Of a DNA stretch of 29,624 nt, positions 16,028-23,759 are shown piece after piece (the stretch's first letter is position 1; each line of letters starts with the position of its first letter). The position numbers and the translations under genes are program-made. Under the pieces are notes generated by a model that made no database searches, had not been told where the DNA came from, and worked only from the letters and a program-made list of their open reading frames with translations. Origin of the DNA: Bacteroidaceae bacterium (GTDB lineage Bacteria; Bacteroidota; Bacteroidia; Bacteroidales; Bacteroidaceae); the NCBI GenBank assembly GCA_902362595.1, contig CABIXF010000048.1:1-29624 (forward strand), in the 5' to 3' direction.

Positions 16028-16600
16028 TCATTGTACGGCTTTCAAGGCTGCCTCATAGTCTGGTTCATTGGAGATATTTTCCACCAGTTGCGTGTAGCAG
16101 ATTTTTCCATTTTCATCTACTACGATGACTGCCCTTGCCATTAGTCCTTCCAGTGGACCATCGGTTAATTGCAGACCGTAGTTCGTTACAAAATCCCGGC
16201 TGCGGAACACCGACAACGGCACCACGTTGTCGAGTCCTTCGGTAGAACAGAAACGTGATTGTGCAAAAGGCAGGTCCATGGAAAGACATAGCACTACGGT
16301 GTTTGCCAGTCCTGCTGCTTTGGCATTGAACTGCCGGACAGACAATGCACATGTCGGTGTGTCCAGGCTTGGAAAAATGTTTAGAATCACTTTTTTACCT
16401 TTGTAAGCCGACAAGCTGACTTCTTCCATTTTCGCATTGACTGCCCGGAAATCGGGTGCCTCTTGTCCTACTTTGGGCATTGATCCGGAAGTGTGGGCTT
16501 CAACTCCTCTGCAAATAACGGTTTCTGCCGTGGTACTTATCGGCATCAGGCAGACCAGACAAACTGCAGTCATCCATAAGATTCTACTGATTTTTTTCAT
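16028..16600 (-). CDS. tpx: Thiol peroxidase (Tpx, 2-Cys peroxiredoxin) with signal peptide
   Basis: Atypical 2-Cys peroxiredoxin reducing H2O2 and organic peroxides with thioredoxin-type reductant. The core matches Tpx: HTSGSMPKVGQEAPDF, then FPSLDTPTC with peroxidatic C84, and RFCSTEGLDNVV with resolving C118; the 34-residue spacing equals that of E. coli Tpx (C61/C95). The 190 aa protein is longer than the usual ~167 because residues 1-25 form a signal peptide (MKKISRILWMTAVCLVCLMP..TTA). So this copy is exported, probably periplasmic, and would need an extracytoplasmic reductant; the TlpA-like protein at 18866-20767 is a conceivable but unproven partner. A promoter (TTTG, 19 nt, TATCTTTA) lies just upstream on the minus strand. 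Transcription converges with the PagL-like gene. Confidence 0.93.
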   Translation of the reverse strand: MKKISRILWMTAVCLVCLMPISTTAETVICRGVEAHTSGSMPKVGQEAPDFRAVNAKMEEVSLSAYKGKKVILNIFPSLDTPTCALSVRQFNAKAAGLANTVVLCLSMDLPFAQSRFCSTEGLDNVVPLSVFRSRDFVTNYGLQLTDGPLEGLMARAVIVVDENGKICYTQLVENISNEPDYEAALKAVQ

Positions 16601-16626
16601 GTCAAAAATAATTAGGGTTAGGGTGC

Positions 16627-16657
16627 TAAAGATACAGAGATTTTTCTATTTCTCAAA
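16627..16657 (-). promoter_or_regulatory. Putative promoter of the thiol peroxidase gene
   Basis: On the minus strand TTTG (16657-16654), a 19-nt spacer and TATCTTTA (16634-16627) fit the Bacteroides -33/-7 pattern with one mismatch at the last position. The start codon at 16600 is 26 nt downstream of the -7 box. Confidence 0.5.
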
Positions 16658-16729
16658 TCGGATAAGAATTTTATGCAGGACCAAGGGGACGAAAGATTAA
16701 AGCAAATGGATGAGGATGTGAAAAGTCAT

Positions 16730-16748
16730 GGAAAGAAATATTCTTTCC
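16730..16748. repeat. Inverted repeat next to the palindrome array
   Basis: GGAAAGAA (16730-16737), ATA spacer, TTCTTTCC (16741-16748): a perfect 8-bp inverted repeat abutting the first array unit. It could be a boundary of the array element or an extra binding site. Confidence 0.6.
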
Positions 16749-16834
16749 TCGACACGAACGTGATGAGGTCTTGTCACGTTCGTGATGAGAGGTCGTCACG
16801 TACGTGTCGAGGTGTTGACACGTTTGTGTCGAGG
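16749..16834. repeat. Four palindromic units at an exact 22-bp period
   Basis: Cores CACGAACGTG (16753), CACGTTCGTG (16775), CACGTACGTG (16797) and CACGTTTGTG (16819) begin exactly 22 bp apart. The first three are perfect 10-bp inverted repeats apart from the varying central pair, and each unit ends in a GAGG-type linker (GATGAGG, GATGAGAGG, GTCGAGG, GTCGAGG). The flanking bases alternate GACACG/GTCACG, so palindromy extends to 12-14 bp in several units. Confidence 0.9.
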
Positions 16835-16992
16835 TATTTGCGTAGGAATTTTCTTTCATGTCTTCCGGGGGGTCTGTTCAATGGTATCGTAATAAATATT
16901 AAAATACCAGCTTAGGTAAAATCTTTTTTTGATTCTCTTTTGTTCTCTTGTCATAAAGACAAAATTTATTGTTAAATACCAAGAACCTGAAA

Positions 16993-18675
16993 ATGATGAA
17001 AAAAATCGTATACCTTACAGCCTTTCTGGGCATTATCGTGTACCCCTTTTGTATGACTTCGTGCTCTAAAAGTTTGCCTGAGACTGAAATTTCGTCCTCT
17101 TCGGAGGGCCGGATTGACTGGAAGATGGAAGTGGAAACATCACGGGCGGCAATGAATGTCGACGGAAGCGGTCGTTTCGAGGAAGGAGATACGATTATGG
17201 TTCATACCCGTAACCTGAAGGATGGTCACATGCAACATTATGCTCTGTGTTTGTCAAACGGGAAATGGATGCCTGAACTTTATTGGACGGAAGTGGGAGA
17301 AGAGGTAGAATTTACAGCCTGGCATGTGGCCTCTGCGCGTCGTTTGTATCAGGCGAGCCAGACTTCGTCCGATTACCTTCATACGCTGGCGACCGACCAG
17401 CAGGGAGAAGGGTATCGTCGTTCGGATTTGTTGTGGGCAAAAGCTCGTGTGAAGGCAGGCGAAACAGTGCAACTGCATTTCACGCATGCGTTGCATCGTT
17501 TGCATCTTATATTGGAGAGCAAGGATGCGTCATATACCGCTACGCAGTTGCAACAGGCTGAAGTGCAAGTGTATACGCCTTGTCAGCTTTCATTTACTTT
17601 GGGCAATGGTACGTGGCAGAATCCATCCGGCTATCAGTGGATTACTCTAGCCATCCAGTCCGATGGATCTCGGATGGCATTGTTGAGTCCACAGGAAACG
17701 GAGGCGTTGCGTACCGATGGTTGGATTCGCATTCGGATAGACGGGCAGGAAATTACGGTAAAGGCGCCCGAGTTGGTGAACGGGAAACCGTTTGACAGGT
17801 TGGAGGCAGGCAAGGAGACGACTTATCGGTTGAATTTGCAAAAAGACCATTCTTCTAAGCCGGATGCTTTTGCCGGAACCAGTCTTTGGGTATATGGAGT
17901 GAAGCCACCTGCCGACGGACAGTGGAATGTGGACCATACGCAGTTGCCTTGGGCGGAGGGTTGCGGCTGGTTTGACTGTAACAAGGTGGATCCTTCAGAT
18001 GTATCGCCTAGTGGCGACGGACTGATGTGCTGGGCAGCAGCAACGTCAAACCTGATACATTGGTGGCTGCAGCAGAACCGTGAAACGGAGGCATTAAAAT
18101 CTTATACAGGTCCTCAAGCTGTGCCTTCCGATATGTTACACAGCGAGATTTTCCAGCTGTATAAAAAGCATTTTTCCAACCGGGGAGCTTATCCGCTAAA
18201 AGCCATTAACTGGTTTTTCAACGGAGTGTTCTATCGGAAATTGTATGATACAGACCGGCCGGATCCTGCAGCCGGATTCTTCCGTGCACAGTTGGGTTCC
18301 CATTCGCTGGGTGCGGAGTACGTGGGCATGGATTTGAAGCGCGACCGTTTTAATGCGATTATCAAGCAGGCATTGTCTTCGCAACAGGGTATTCTGTTCA
18401 TTGTGAATATCGGAAAAGCATGGTCCACTCATGCGGTGACTTTGTGGGGCGTAAAGTTTGATGCGGACGGGCTGATTGATACCCTTTACATGGTGGACAA
18501 CAACGATGGTCGTTACGATAAACAGGGCACTATCCGGGAAATGAAAGTGAAATATCTTCCGTACTCCAACACGAATCCGGATTTGTATCCTTATGTGCCC
18601 AACAGTTTAGGCGATTTTACCATCCGCATCGAGTCGCTCTGCACCTTGAGTCTGGGGCGGGAATGGATAAAGTAG
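16993..18675 (+). CDS. Fimbrillin-like lipoprotein fused to an IdeS/Mac-type cysteine protease domain
   Basis: About 560 aa from ATG 16993 (16996 equally possible; an upstream in-frame TTG at 16969 is less likely because it extends the signal peptide). Lipobox MTSC with C24. Residues about 35-285 resemble the fimbrillin/Mfa-like family: RFEEGDTIMVHTRN, a LLWAKARVKAGETVQLHFTH block and LHRLHLILES are typical. Residues about 297-560 match IdeS/Mac (peptidase C66): SLWVYGVKPP, DGLMCWAAATSNLIHWW with catalytic C346, STHAVTLWGVKF with H480, YMVDNNDG with D502, and a final LCTLSLGREW like the IdeS C-terminus. H480 to D502 is 22 residues, equal to H262-D284 in IdeS. All triad residues are present, so it is probably active. 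Streptococcal IdeS cleaves IgG; the target here is unknown. Confidence 0.88.
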   Translation: MMKKIVYLTAFLGIIVYPFCMTSCSKSLPETEISSSSEGRIDWKMEVETSRAAMNVDGSGRFEEGDTIMVHTRNLKDGHMQHYALCLSNGKWMPELYWTEVGEEVEFTAWHVASARRLYQASQTSSDYLHTLATDQQGEGYRRSDLLWAKARVKAGETVQLHFTHALHRLHLILESKDASYTATQLQQAEVQVYTPCQLSFTLGNGTWQNPSGYQWITLAIQSDGSRMALLSPQETEALRTDGWIRIRIDGQEITVKAPELVNGKPFDRLEAGKETTYRLNLQKDHSSKPDAFAGTSLWVYGVKPPADGQWNVDHTQLPWAEGCGWFDCNKVDPSDVSPSGDGLMCWAAATSNLIHWWLQQNRETEALKSYTGPQAVPSDMLHSEIFQLYKKHFSNRGAYPLKAINWFFNGVFYRKLYDTDRPDPAAGFFRAQLGSHSLGAEYVGMDLKRDRFNAIIKQALSSQQGILFIVNIGKAWSTHAVTLWGVKFDADGLIDTLYMVDNNDGRYDKQGTIREMKVKYLPYSNTNPDLYPYVPNSLGDFTIRIESLCTLSLGREWIK

Positions 18676-18750
18676 GGTAGAGAAGCGGGTGGCTCTTTGG
18701 CCGCTCAAACCTTTTGCATACGGAATAACGGAATACCTGAAAAAAAGAAG

Positions 18751-18795
18751 GCCCACTCATTCACCTTGTTTTGTGCGTGAATGAGTGGGCTTTTT
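18751..18795. terminator. Bidirectional rho-independent terminator
   Basis: Perfect 13-bp stem GCCCACTCATTCA (18751-18763) with TGAATGAGTGGGC (18778-18790), followed by TTTTT on the plus strand and preceded by AAAAAAGAAG, which gives a T-rich tail on the minus strand. It lies between the converging IdeS-like and TlpA-like genes and can serve both. Confidence 0.9.
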
Positions 18796-18865
18796 CAGTT
18801 ATTTACGGCATGTGCCGCTTTTATCTTCTCATCTGTTTTCTGGCACTCACCTGATACGTTTGAGA

Positions 18866-20767
18866 TTATTCAATCATTTTCTTCAAGGTACTCTTCATGA
18901 CTTCGTGGTTACGGAAATCGTTGCGGAGCTGATAGTGTCCGGACTTGTCCACCAGCACATACGAAGGAATACCGTCAATCTTGAATTGTTCGCAGAGATA
19001 TTTCCATTGCTCGTCGTTCAGGCGGAAATGTTTCCCCTTGATGTTTGGAATCGCCTGCTTGTAAGCGACGAGGGGAGACGTTTCGTTGGCAAGGTAAATC
19101 CATACCAGGTTGTCGCTCTTCAGTTCCTGCTCCTTCAGCGGCTCGTTGGCACGGATGGCCATGCGGCAAGGCCCGCACCAGGTGTTCCAGAAATCCACCA
19201 GGACGCCTTTTCCCTTGTAAGGTGCGATGAGGGCTTCGAAGAGTTTGTCAGGGGCTACTTCGGGCGTCTTTTCGATGACGGCCTTTCCTTCTACCGCTTT
19301 GAGTGCAGCCTGTGCGTTTTCCTGCATCTTCAGAATCGCATCCCGGTAGAACGGGTTGTGTACGCCTTCAAGCGTGTGCCGGTCGGCCTCTGTCAGTGAG
19401 ATATTCGCGGCTTTCTGTACCAAGGGAAAGACCCGTTGCAGGTCTTCGGCGAAGGTGCCTTTCAGTCCCGCTTCCTCGGGCCAGGCAATGAGTGGGTTGG
19501 AGAAACAAGAAGCATAGTACATGATATTTTCTCCCATCAGCAGTTGCTCGTCGGCGATAGGGAAGAGCTTGCACAATGCGGCGCGGTTTTCGGCCGTCAG
19601 CGAGTCAATCTTCAGGTCCAGCGGTTTGTTGCGGTCCCACTGGTTGTGTATCATCCGGTAATTATAGGTACGGATGGCGTCGCCTTGCGCCATGGCTTCC
19701 ACTGCTTCCTGTTTCAATTTCAGCAGGGCCAGTTCTTTGCCCACCGGTGGCAGGCTGCTTTGTGCGATACTGTCGGAGAGTGACTGGTAAAGTTGGATGA
19801 CATGCTGGGTATATTCGGCGGCCGTCATCTTGTAGTCGGCAAATTCCCTTGAATAGAGATTCATGCTATAAGGTTTATCCGGATACAATACGGGAGAGGT
19901 CAGGCTGGCGTATGTGCCTGTAGCGTAACATCCCGGTATACTTTTGAAGGGAGGAGTTTGTTTTCTCTGCGTCCGGCGGTCCATGAGCATCTGTCCGCTT
20001 TGGTGCATGTCGATATACAAGTTAATTTCTTCGCCTGGAGCCAGCCAGAACCTGTTTACCCCTATTCCTGCAAGCACAAAAGCCTGTGCGGAGCCATACT
20101 GCCAGAACTTGAATTCAGCTTCTCCCGTATTCGCATTGATAGGGGCTGTGTAAGACTGCTGGCCGTTCAGCAGGGTATTGACATAGAGATTCACTTCCTT
20201 TGCCAGTTCCTTCCGATAGCCTGAAAAATGGACGTGTACCACGGTTTCGCCCATCTTGAACAGGGGAGCGGGAAGGGAAGAAGGTACGGCCTCGTTCGCA
20301 CGGATGACTTCGGCCGGGATGTCGGACGGCAGGGTGGCTTCCGTTTTTCCCGTCAGGTCAATGCCGAACAGCTTGAAACAATCGTCGCAATCGGATTCGA
20401 TGAAGTCGAACGAGCGTGTGTTTTGGGGGAGAGGTTCAAAGCTCAGTCGGAAGGAGGCCTCTCCCGTTTCGGGCATCCAGAAAAGAGAATCGGCTTCAAT
20501 GCCCTGCGTGCCTTTCAAGGCATATTTCTTACCGTCGGCTTGCAGGTAAGATTCGGAACTGATTCTAATCCAGTAGTGCGGGCGGAAATAGGCGTCCGTA
20601 TAGAGCACTGTAGCCGTGTCGCTCAGTTCCACCTTCGAAATGTCGAGCGTCATGGTGTTGGCTGACTCGATGAAGGGGTTTTCTACGCTTCTGGGAGCGG
20701 GCGTGTTTGCTGCGGTGGCCAACCATGCGGTGGCGGCCAATGCCAGTAGGGTCATTTTATTTTTCAT
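18866..20767 (-). CDS. TlpA-like thioredoxin-domain protein with large N-terminal region
   Basis: Exported thiol-disulfide protein of 633 aa. Signal peptide at 1-20 (MKNKMTLLALAATAWLATAA, no lipobox; ATG for residue 5 is an alternative start). The C-terminal domain (about 495-633) is a thioredoxin/TlpA fold: GKGVLVDFWNTWCGPCRM with W530-C531-G-P-C534, then KIDGIPSYVLVDKSGHYQLR carrying the cis-Pro loop (GIPS). The 490-residue N-terminal part is beta-rich then helical; I do not recognise it by name, though long TlpA-like proteins with such extensions are common in Bacteroides. It probably reduces or isomerises disulfides of envelope proteins, possibly maintaining extracytoplasmic peroxidase or receptor partners. 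It is divergent from the TonB receptor at 21000 with a 232-nt shared upstream region, and ends at the bidirectional terminator 18751-18795. Confidence 0.9.
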   Translation of the reverse strand: MKNKMTLLALAATAWLATAANTPAPRSVENPFIESANTMTLDISKVELSDTATVLYTDAYFRPHYWIRISSESYLQADGKKYALKGTQGIEADSLFWMPETGEASFRLSFEPLPQNTRSFDFIESDCDDCFKLFGIDLTGKTEATLPSDIPAEVIRANEAVPSSLPAPLFKMGETVVHVHFSGYRKELAKEVNLYVNTLLNGQQSYTAPINANTGEAEFKFWQYGSAQAFVLAGIGVNRFWLAPGEEINLYIDMHQSGQMLMDRRTQRKQTPPFKSIPGCYATGTYASLTSPVLYPDKPYSMNLYSREFADYKMTAAEYTQHVIQLYQSLSDSIAQSSLPPVGKELALLKLKQEAVEAMAQGDAIRTYNYRMIHNQWDRNKPLDLKIDSLTAENRAALCKLFPIADEQLLMGENIMYYASCFSNPLIAWPEEAGLKGTFAEDLQRVFPLVQKAANISLTEADRHTLEGVHNPFYRDAILKMQENAQAALKAVEGKAVIEKTPEVAPDKLFEALIAPYKGKGVLVDFWNTWCGPCRMAIRANEPLKEQELKSDNLVWIYLANETSPLVAYKQAIPNIKGKHFRLNDEQWKYLCEQFKIDGIPSYVLVDKSGHYQLRNDFRNHEVMKSTLKKMIE

Positions 20768-20932
20768 GTGGATTCAGGTTTAATTGTTTGTGTAAATATA
20801 AGGAAAGCTTTGTACAGGAAAAAGAAAAAAGTTAGAAATGTAAAGGAAGCATGTACCAAATTGATGAAAAAAAAGTTTTTTCTTTCCTAAAAAATGTCGT
20901 GTATATGTAATATTTATTTGAATTATATTCGC

Positions 20933-20940
20933 TACCTTTG
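20933..20940 (+). promoter_or_regulatory. Putative -7 element for the TonB receptor/anchor-J operon
   Basis: TACCTTTG matches the Bacteroides -7 consensus exactly, 59 nt before the ATG at 21000. A TTTG is not present at the usual -33 distance (the nearest, 20917-20920, is only 12 nt away). The leader contains a small AACATT/AATGTT inverted repeat at 20949-20964. Confidence 0.55.
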
Positions 20941-20999
20941 CACTAAGAAACATTTATTAATGTTCAATTAACACTATTCTTTTAACTAAAAACAGAATT

Positions 21000-23738
21000 A
21001 TGAAAAGAAACCTAATTCATTTCCTGTTGATGGCCGTGATGGCTGTATGCAGTGTGTCTGCTTTTGCTCAGACTACTACAGTGAAAGGTCAGCTTGTTGA
21101 CTCAGAAACAGGCGAACCTTTGGTCGGTGCTGCCGTTATAGTGGAAGGTCTGTCACAAGGTTCAGTGACTGACATTGACGGCTACTTCAAGCAAAGTGTG
21201 GCTGCTAATTCTACATTGGTATTCAAGTATGTAGGCTACAAAGATCTGAAACAGAAGATTACCCGGAAGGGCGCTTCTGTCGATTTGGGAATCATCAAGA
21301 TGCATCCCGATGCAGTCATGTTGAATGATGTGGTGATTACTTCTTCCGTGGCCATTGCCCGTAAGACTCCGGTAGCTGTATCGACAGTAGCACCGGTGTT
21401 TATCGAGGAGAAATTGGGAACAAAAGAGTTTCCGGAAATTCTGAAATCGACACCTGGGGTTTATGCCACTAAACAGGGAGGAGGTTTCGGTGATTCTCGT
21501 ATCAATATGCGTGGTTTTGAATCGGAGAATATTGCGGTGATGATAAACGGTGTGCCGATGAACGACATGGAATGGGGTGGCGTTTATTGGTCCAACTGGG
21601 CCGGACTCTCTGATGTGACTCGCAGTATGCAGACGCAGCGTGGTTTGGGTGCCTCCAAAGTGTCAGCTCCTTCAGTAGGTGGTTCAATCAATATTGTGAC
21701 CAATTCGGTAGAGGCCAAGAAAGGAGGGTCCGTTTCTTATGCGATGGGAAATGACGGATACAATAAAATCATGTTCAATGTGTCGACAGGTATGAGCAAG
21801 TCGGGATGGGCTTTGACACTGTTGGGTGCCAAGACTTGGGCTGACGGATATATTCAGGGAACGGAATATGAGGCTTACAACTGGTTCATCAACATTGCAA
21901 AGCGTATCAATGACAATCATCAGCTGTCGTTTACGGCTTTCGGAGCTCCCCAGTGGCACAACCAGCGTAACAACAACGACGGACTGACCATCGAAGGCTG
22001 GCAGACACTTGCCAAGAAATACATGAACGGGGACAGTCCATATAAGTATAATCCTACTTATGGCTATGGCTTGAATGGGGAAAGAAAAACGTCTGCCCGC
22101 AATGCCTATCATAAACCTCAGCTTTCGTTGAATCATTTGTGGCAGATTGATGAAAAGTCATCTTTGAGTACAGCGCTTTATGCTTCTATCGGTAATGGAT
22201 ATGGATATGCCGGACAAGGGCTGGAATCGACCGACCGGAGTAACTGGTACGGTGCTTCTTATGGTACGTTGAATACGACTTTCCGTCACGAGGATGGTAC
22301 GTTTGCTTATGATGAGATTTATAAATTGAATCAGGAAAGTGAAAACGGTTCCAGAATGGCCATGTCGAAGTCTTACAACAAACATACCTGGATTGGTTTG
22401 CTTTCTACTTATACGACGAAGTTTGGTAAGAATATCGACTTTTATGGGGGTGTAGATTTCCGTTATTATAAGGGTGTACATACCAATGAACTTTGTGATC
22501 TTTATGGAGGCGACTATTTTATAGACTCTTCTTCTCGTCAGAATGTACTGGTTGCCAACAATGCCGCTGCAGCTGCCGGCAGTGCTTTCGTCAATCAGAA
22601 GTTGCAGGTAGGTGATGTGGTCTATCGTGACTACGATGGATATACAGTGCAGGAAGGGGTCTTTGCGCAGGCTGAATACAATAAGGATAAGCTGAGTGCG
22701 TTTGTGGCTGGTTCTATTTCGAATACGGGTTACTGGCGTTACGACCGCTTCTACTATGATGCGGATCATGCGAAATCAGAAACTGTCAATTTCCTGGGCT
22801 GGACAGTGAAAGGTGGTTTGAACTACAACCTGACTGAAAATCACAACCTGTTTGCCAATATCGGTTATATCAGCCGTGCTCCTTTCTTCTCGGGAGGCGC
22901 TTTCCTGCAGTCTACTACAAGTAACCTGACCAACCCGGATGCGGTGAATGAGAAAGTGTTCTCGGCGGAATTGGGTTATGGCTTCCGTTCTAAATTCCTG
23001 ACGGCAAACTTGAACCTGTATCACACCAAGTGGATGAACAAAACGATGAGTCGTGGTATCGATTTGAAAAATGGCGAAGGTGTTTTTGTAGACCGTATCA
23101 GCATCAACATGAGTGGGGTCAATGCGATTCACCAAGGTGTGGAACTGGATTTCGTGGCGAAACCGTTCAACTGGCTGGATGTGCGTGGTATGTTCTCTAT
23201 GGGTTTCTGGCGTTGGGACTGTGATGCCAAGGGTTATTTCTACGATTCTACCGGACAGCCTGTAAAGAGCTGGACAAACCAGGGACAGATTACACATGCT
23301 TCCGGTATTCAGGCTGAAGACCATGCTTCGATGACCATCCATCTGAATGGTACGAAAGTGGGTAACTCGGCTCAGACTACTGCGGCTTTGGGACTGGATG
23401 CCAAGATTACTAAAGACCTGAGTGTGGGTGTAGACTGGAACTATTATGGCCGGAACTATGCGGAATGGTCGTTCAACTCCAATGATTTGGTGGCCAACGG
23501 AGAGAAGTCGTATGACGATCCATGGAAGATGCCGGATGCAAATGTTTTCGACTTGAGCGCCAGATATCGTTTCAACATCGGAAAAATCAGTGCGACACTT
23601 TATGGTAACATCGACAATGTATTCAATCAGGAATATATCACGGATGCCATTGACGGTGCTTCACACACCTGGAAGGATGCCCGTGTGTTCTACGCATGGG
23701 GCCGTACTTACAGCGTGAGACTGAAACTTAATTTTTAA
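21000..23738 (+). CDS. TonB-dependent outer-membrane receptor (non-SusC pairing)
   Basis: TonB-dependent receptor of 912 aa. Signal peptide 1-24 (ends AFAQ), carboxypeptidase-regulatory-like domain at 27-100 (VKGQLVDSETGEPLVGAAV), TonB-box-like DVVITS at 110-115, plug about 120-240 with STPGVYATKQGGGFGDSRIN and MRGFESENIAVMINGVPMND, the SKVSAPSVGGSINIVTNS end of the plug, then a barrel ending in SVRLKLNF with aromatic terminus. It lacks the SusC plug signature, and no SusD gene follows; instead a choice-of-anchor-J lipoprotein starts 21 nt downstream. This suggests a receptor/lipoprotein pair in which the lipoprotein takes the ligand-capture role. Upstream is a good -7 element (TACCTTTG, 20933-20940). 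The substrate is not evident. Confidence 0.93.
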   Translation: MKRNLIHFLLMAVMAVCSVSAFAQTTTVKGQLVDSETGEPLVGAAVIVEGLSQGSVTDIDGYFKQSVAANSTLVFKYVGYKDLKQKITRKGASVDLGIIKMHPDAVMLNDVVITSSVAIARKTPVAVSTVAPVFIEEKLGTKEFPEILKSTPGVYATKQGGGFGDSRINMRGFESENIAVMINGVPMNDMEWGGVYWSNWAGLSDVTRSMQTQRGLGASKVSAPSVGGSINIVTNSVEAKKGGSVSYAMGNDGYNKIMFNVSTGMSKSGWALTLLGAKTWADGYIQGTEYEAYNWFINIAKRINDNHQLSFTAFGAPQWHNQRNNNDGLTIEGWQTLAKKYMNGDSPYKYNPTYGYGLNGERKTSARNAYHKPQLSLNHLWQIDEKSSLSTALYASIGNGYGYAGQGLESTDRSNWYGASYGTLNTTFRHEDGTFAYDEIYKLNQESENGSRMAMSKSYNKHTWIGLLSTYTTKFGKNIDFYGGVDFRYYKGVHTNELCDLYGGDYFIDSSSRQNVLVANNAAAAAGSAFVNQKLQVGDVVYRDYDGYTVQEGVFAQAEYNKDKLSAFVAGSISNTGYWRYDRFYYDADHAKSETVNFLGWTVKGGLNYNLTENHNLFANIGYISRAPFFSGGAFLQSTTSNLTNPDAVNEKVFSAELGYGFRSKFLTANLNLYHTKWMNKTMSRGIDLKNGEGVFVDRISINMSGVNAIHQGVELDFVAKPFNWLDVRGMFSMGFWRWDCDAKGYFYDSTGQPVKSWTNQGQITHASGIQAEDHASMTIHLNGTKVGNSAQTTAALGLDAKITKDLSVGVDWNYYGRNYAEWSFNSNDLVANGEKSYDDPWKMPDANVFDLSARYRFNIGKISATLYGNIDNVFNQEYITDAIDGASHTWKDARVFYAWGRTYSVRLKLNF

Positions 23739-23759
23739 TCTCTAAAGTTGGTGGAATTT

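Larger units (their letters stand above)
16601..16992. other. 392-nt intergenic region between tpx and the IdeS-like gene
   Basis: Non-coding region between divergent genes. It holds the tpx promoter near its left end, a GGAAAGAA/TTCTTTCC inverted repeat (16730-16748), the four-unit palindrome array (16749-16834), and a TGGTAT/ATACCA inverted repeat (16882-16909). No confident TAnnTTTG promoter was found for the IdeS-like gene, although the poly-T and TTTTG-rich stretch 16921-16950 is where one would be expected. Short open frames across the array are products of the repeats and are not called. Confidence 0.6.

Noticed and set aside
16603..16610. Minus-strand TATTTTTG, an exact -7 match, beside the tpx start codon.
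   Set aside because: It would leave almost no leader before the ATG at 16600; the box at 16627-16634 with a TTTG at correct spacing is a better promoter.
16611..16625. Two TTAGGG-like repeats upstream of tpx.
   Set aside because: Only two copies in a promoter-proximal region; no reason to treat as a telomere-type or functional repeat.
16749..16834. CRISPR-like reading of the four regularly spaced repeats.
   Set aside because: The period is 22 bp with almost no spacer sequence, units are palindromic and differ in their centres, and no cas genes are present.
22158..23342. Two consecutive minus-strand frames (203 and 188 codons) opposite the second TonB receptor.
   Set aside because: Both lie fully inside the receptor gene, with no promoter, signal or motif of their own.
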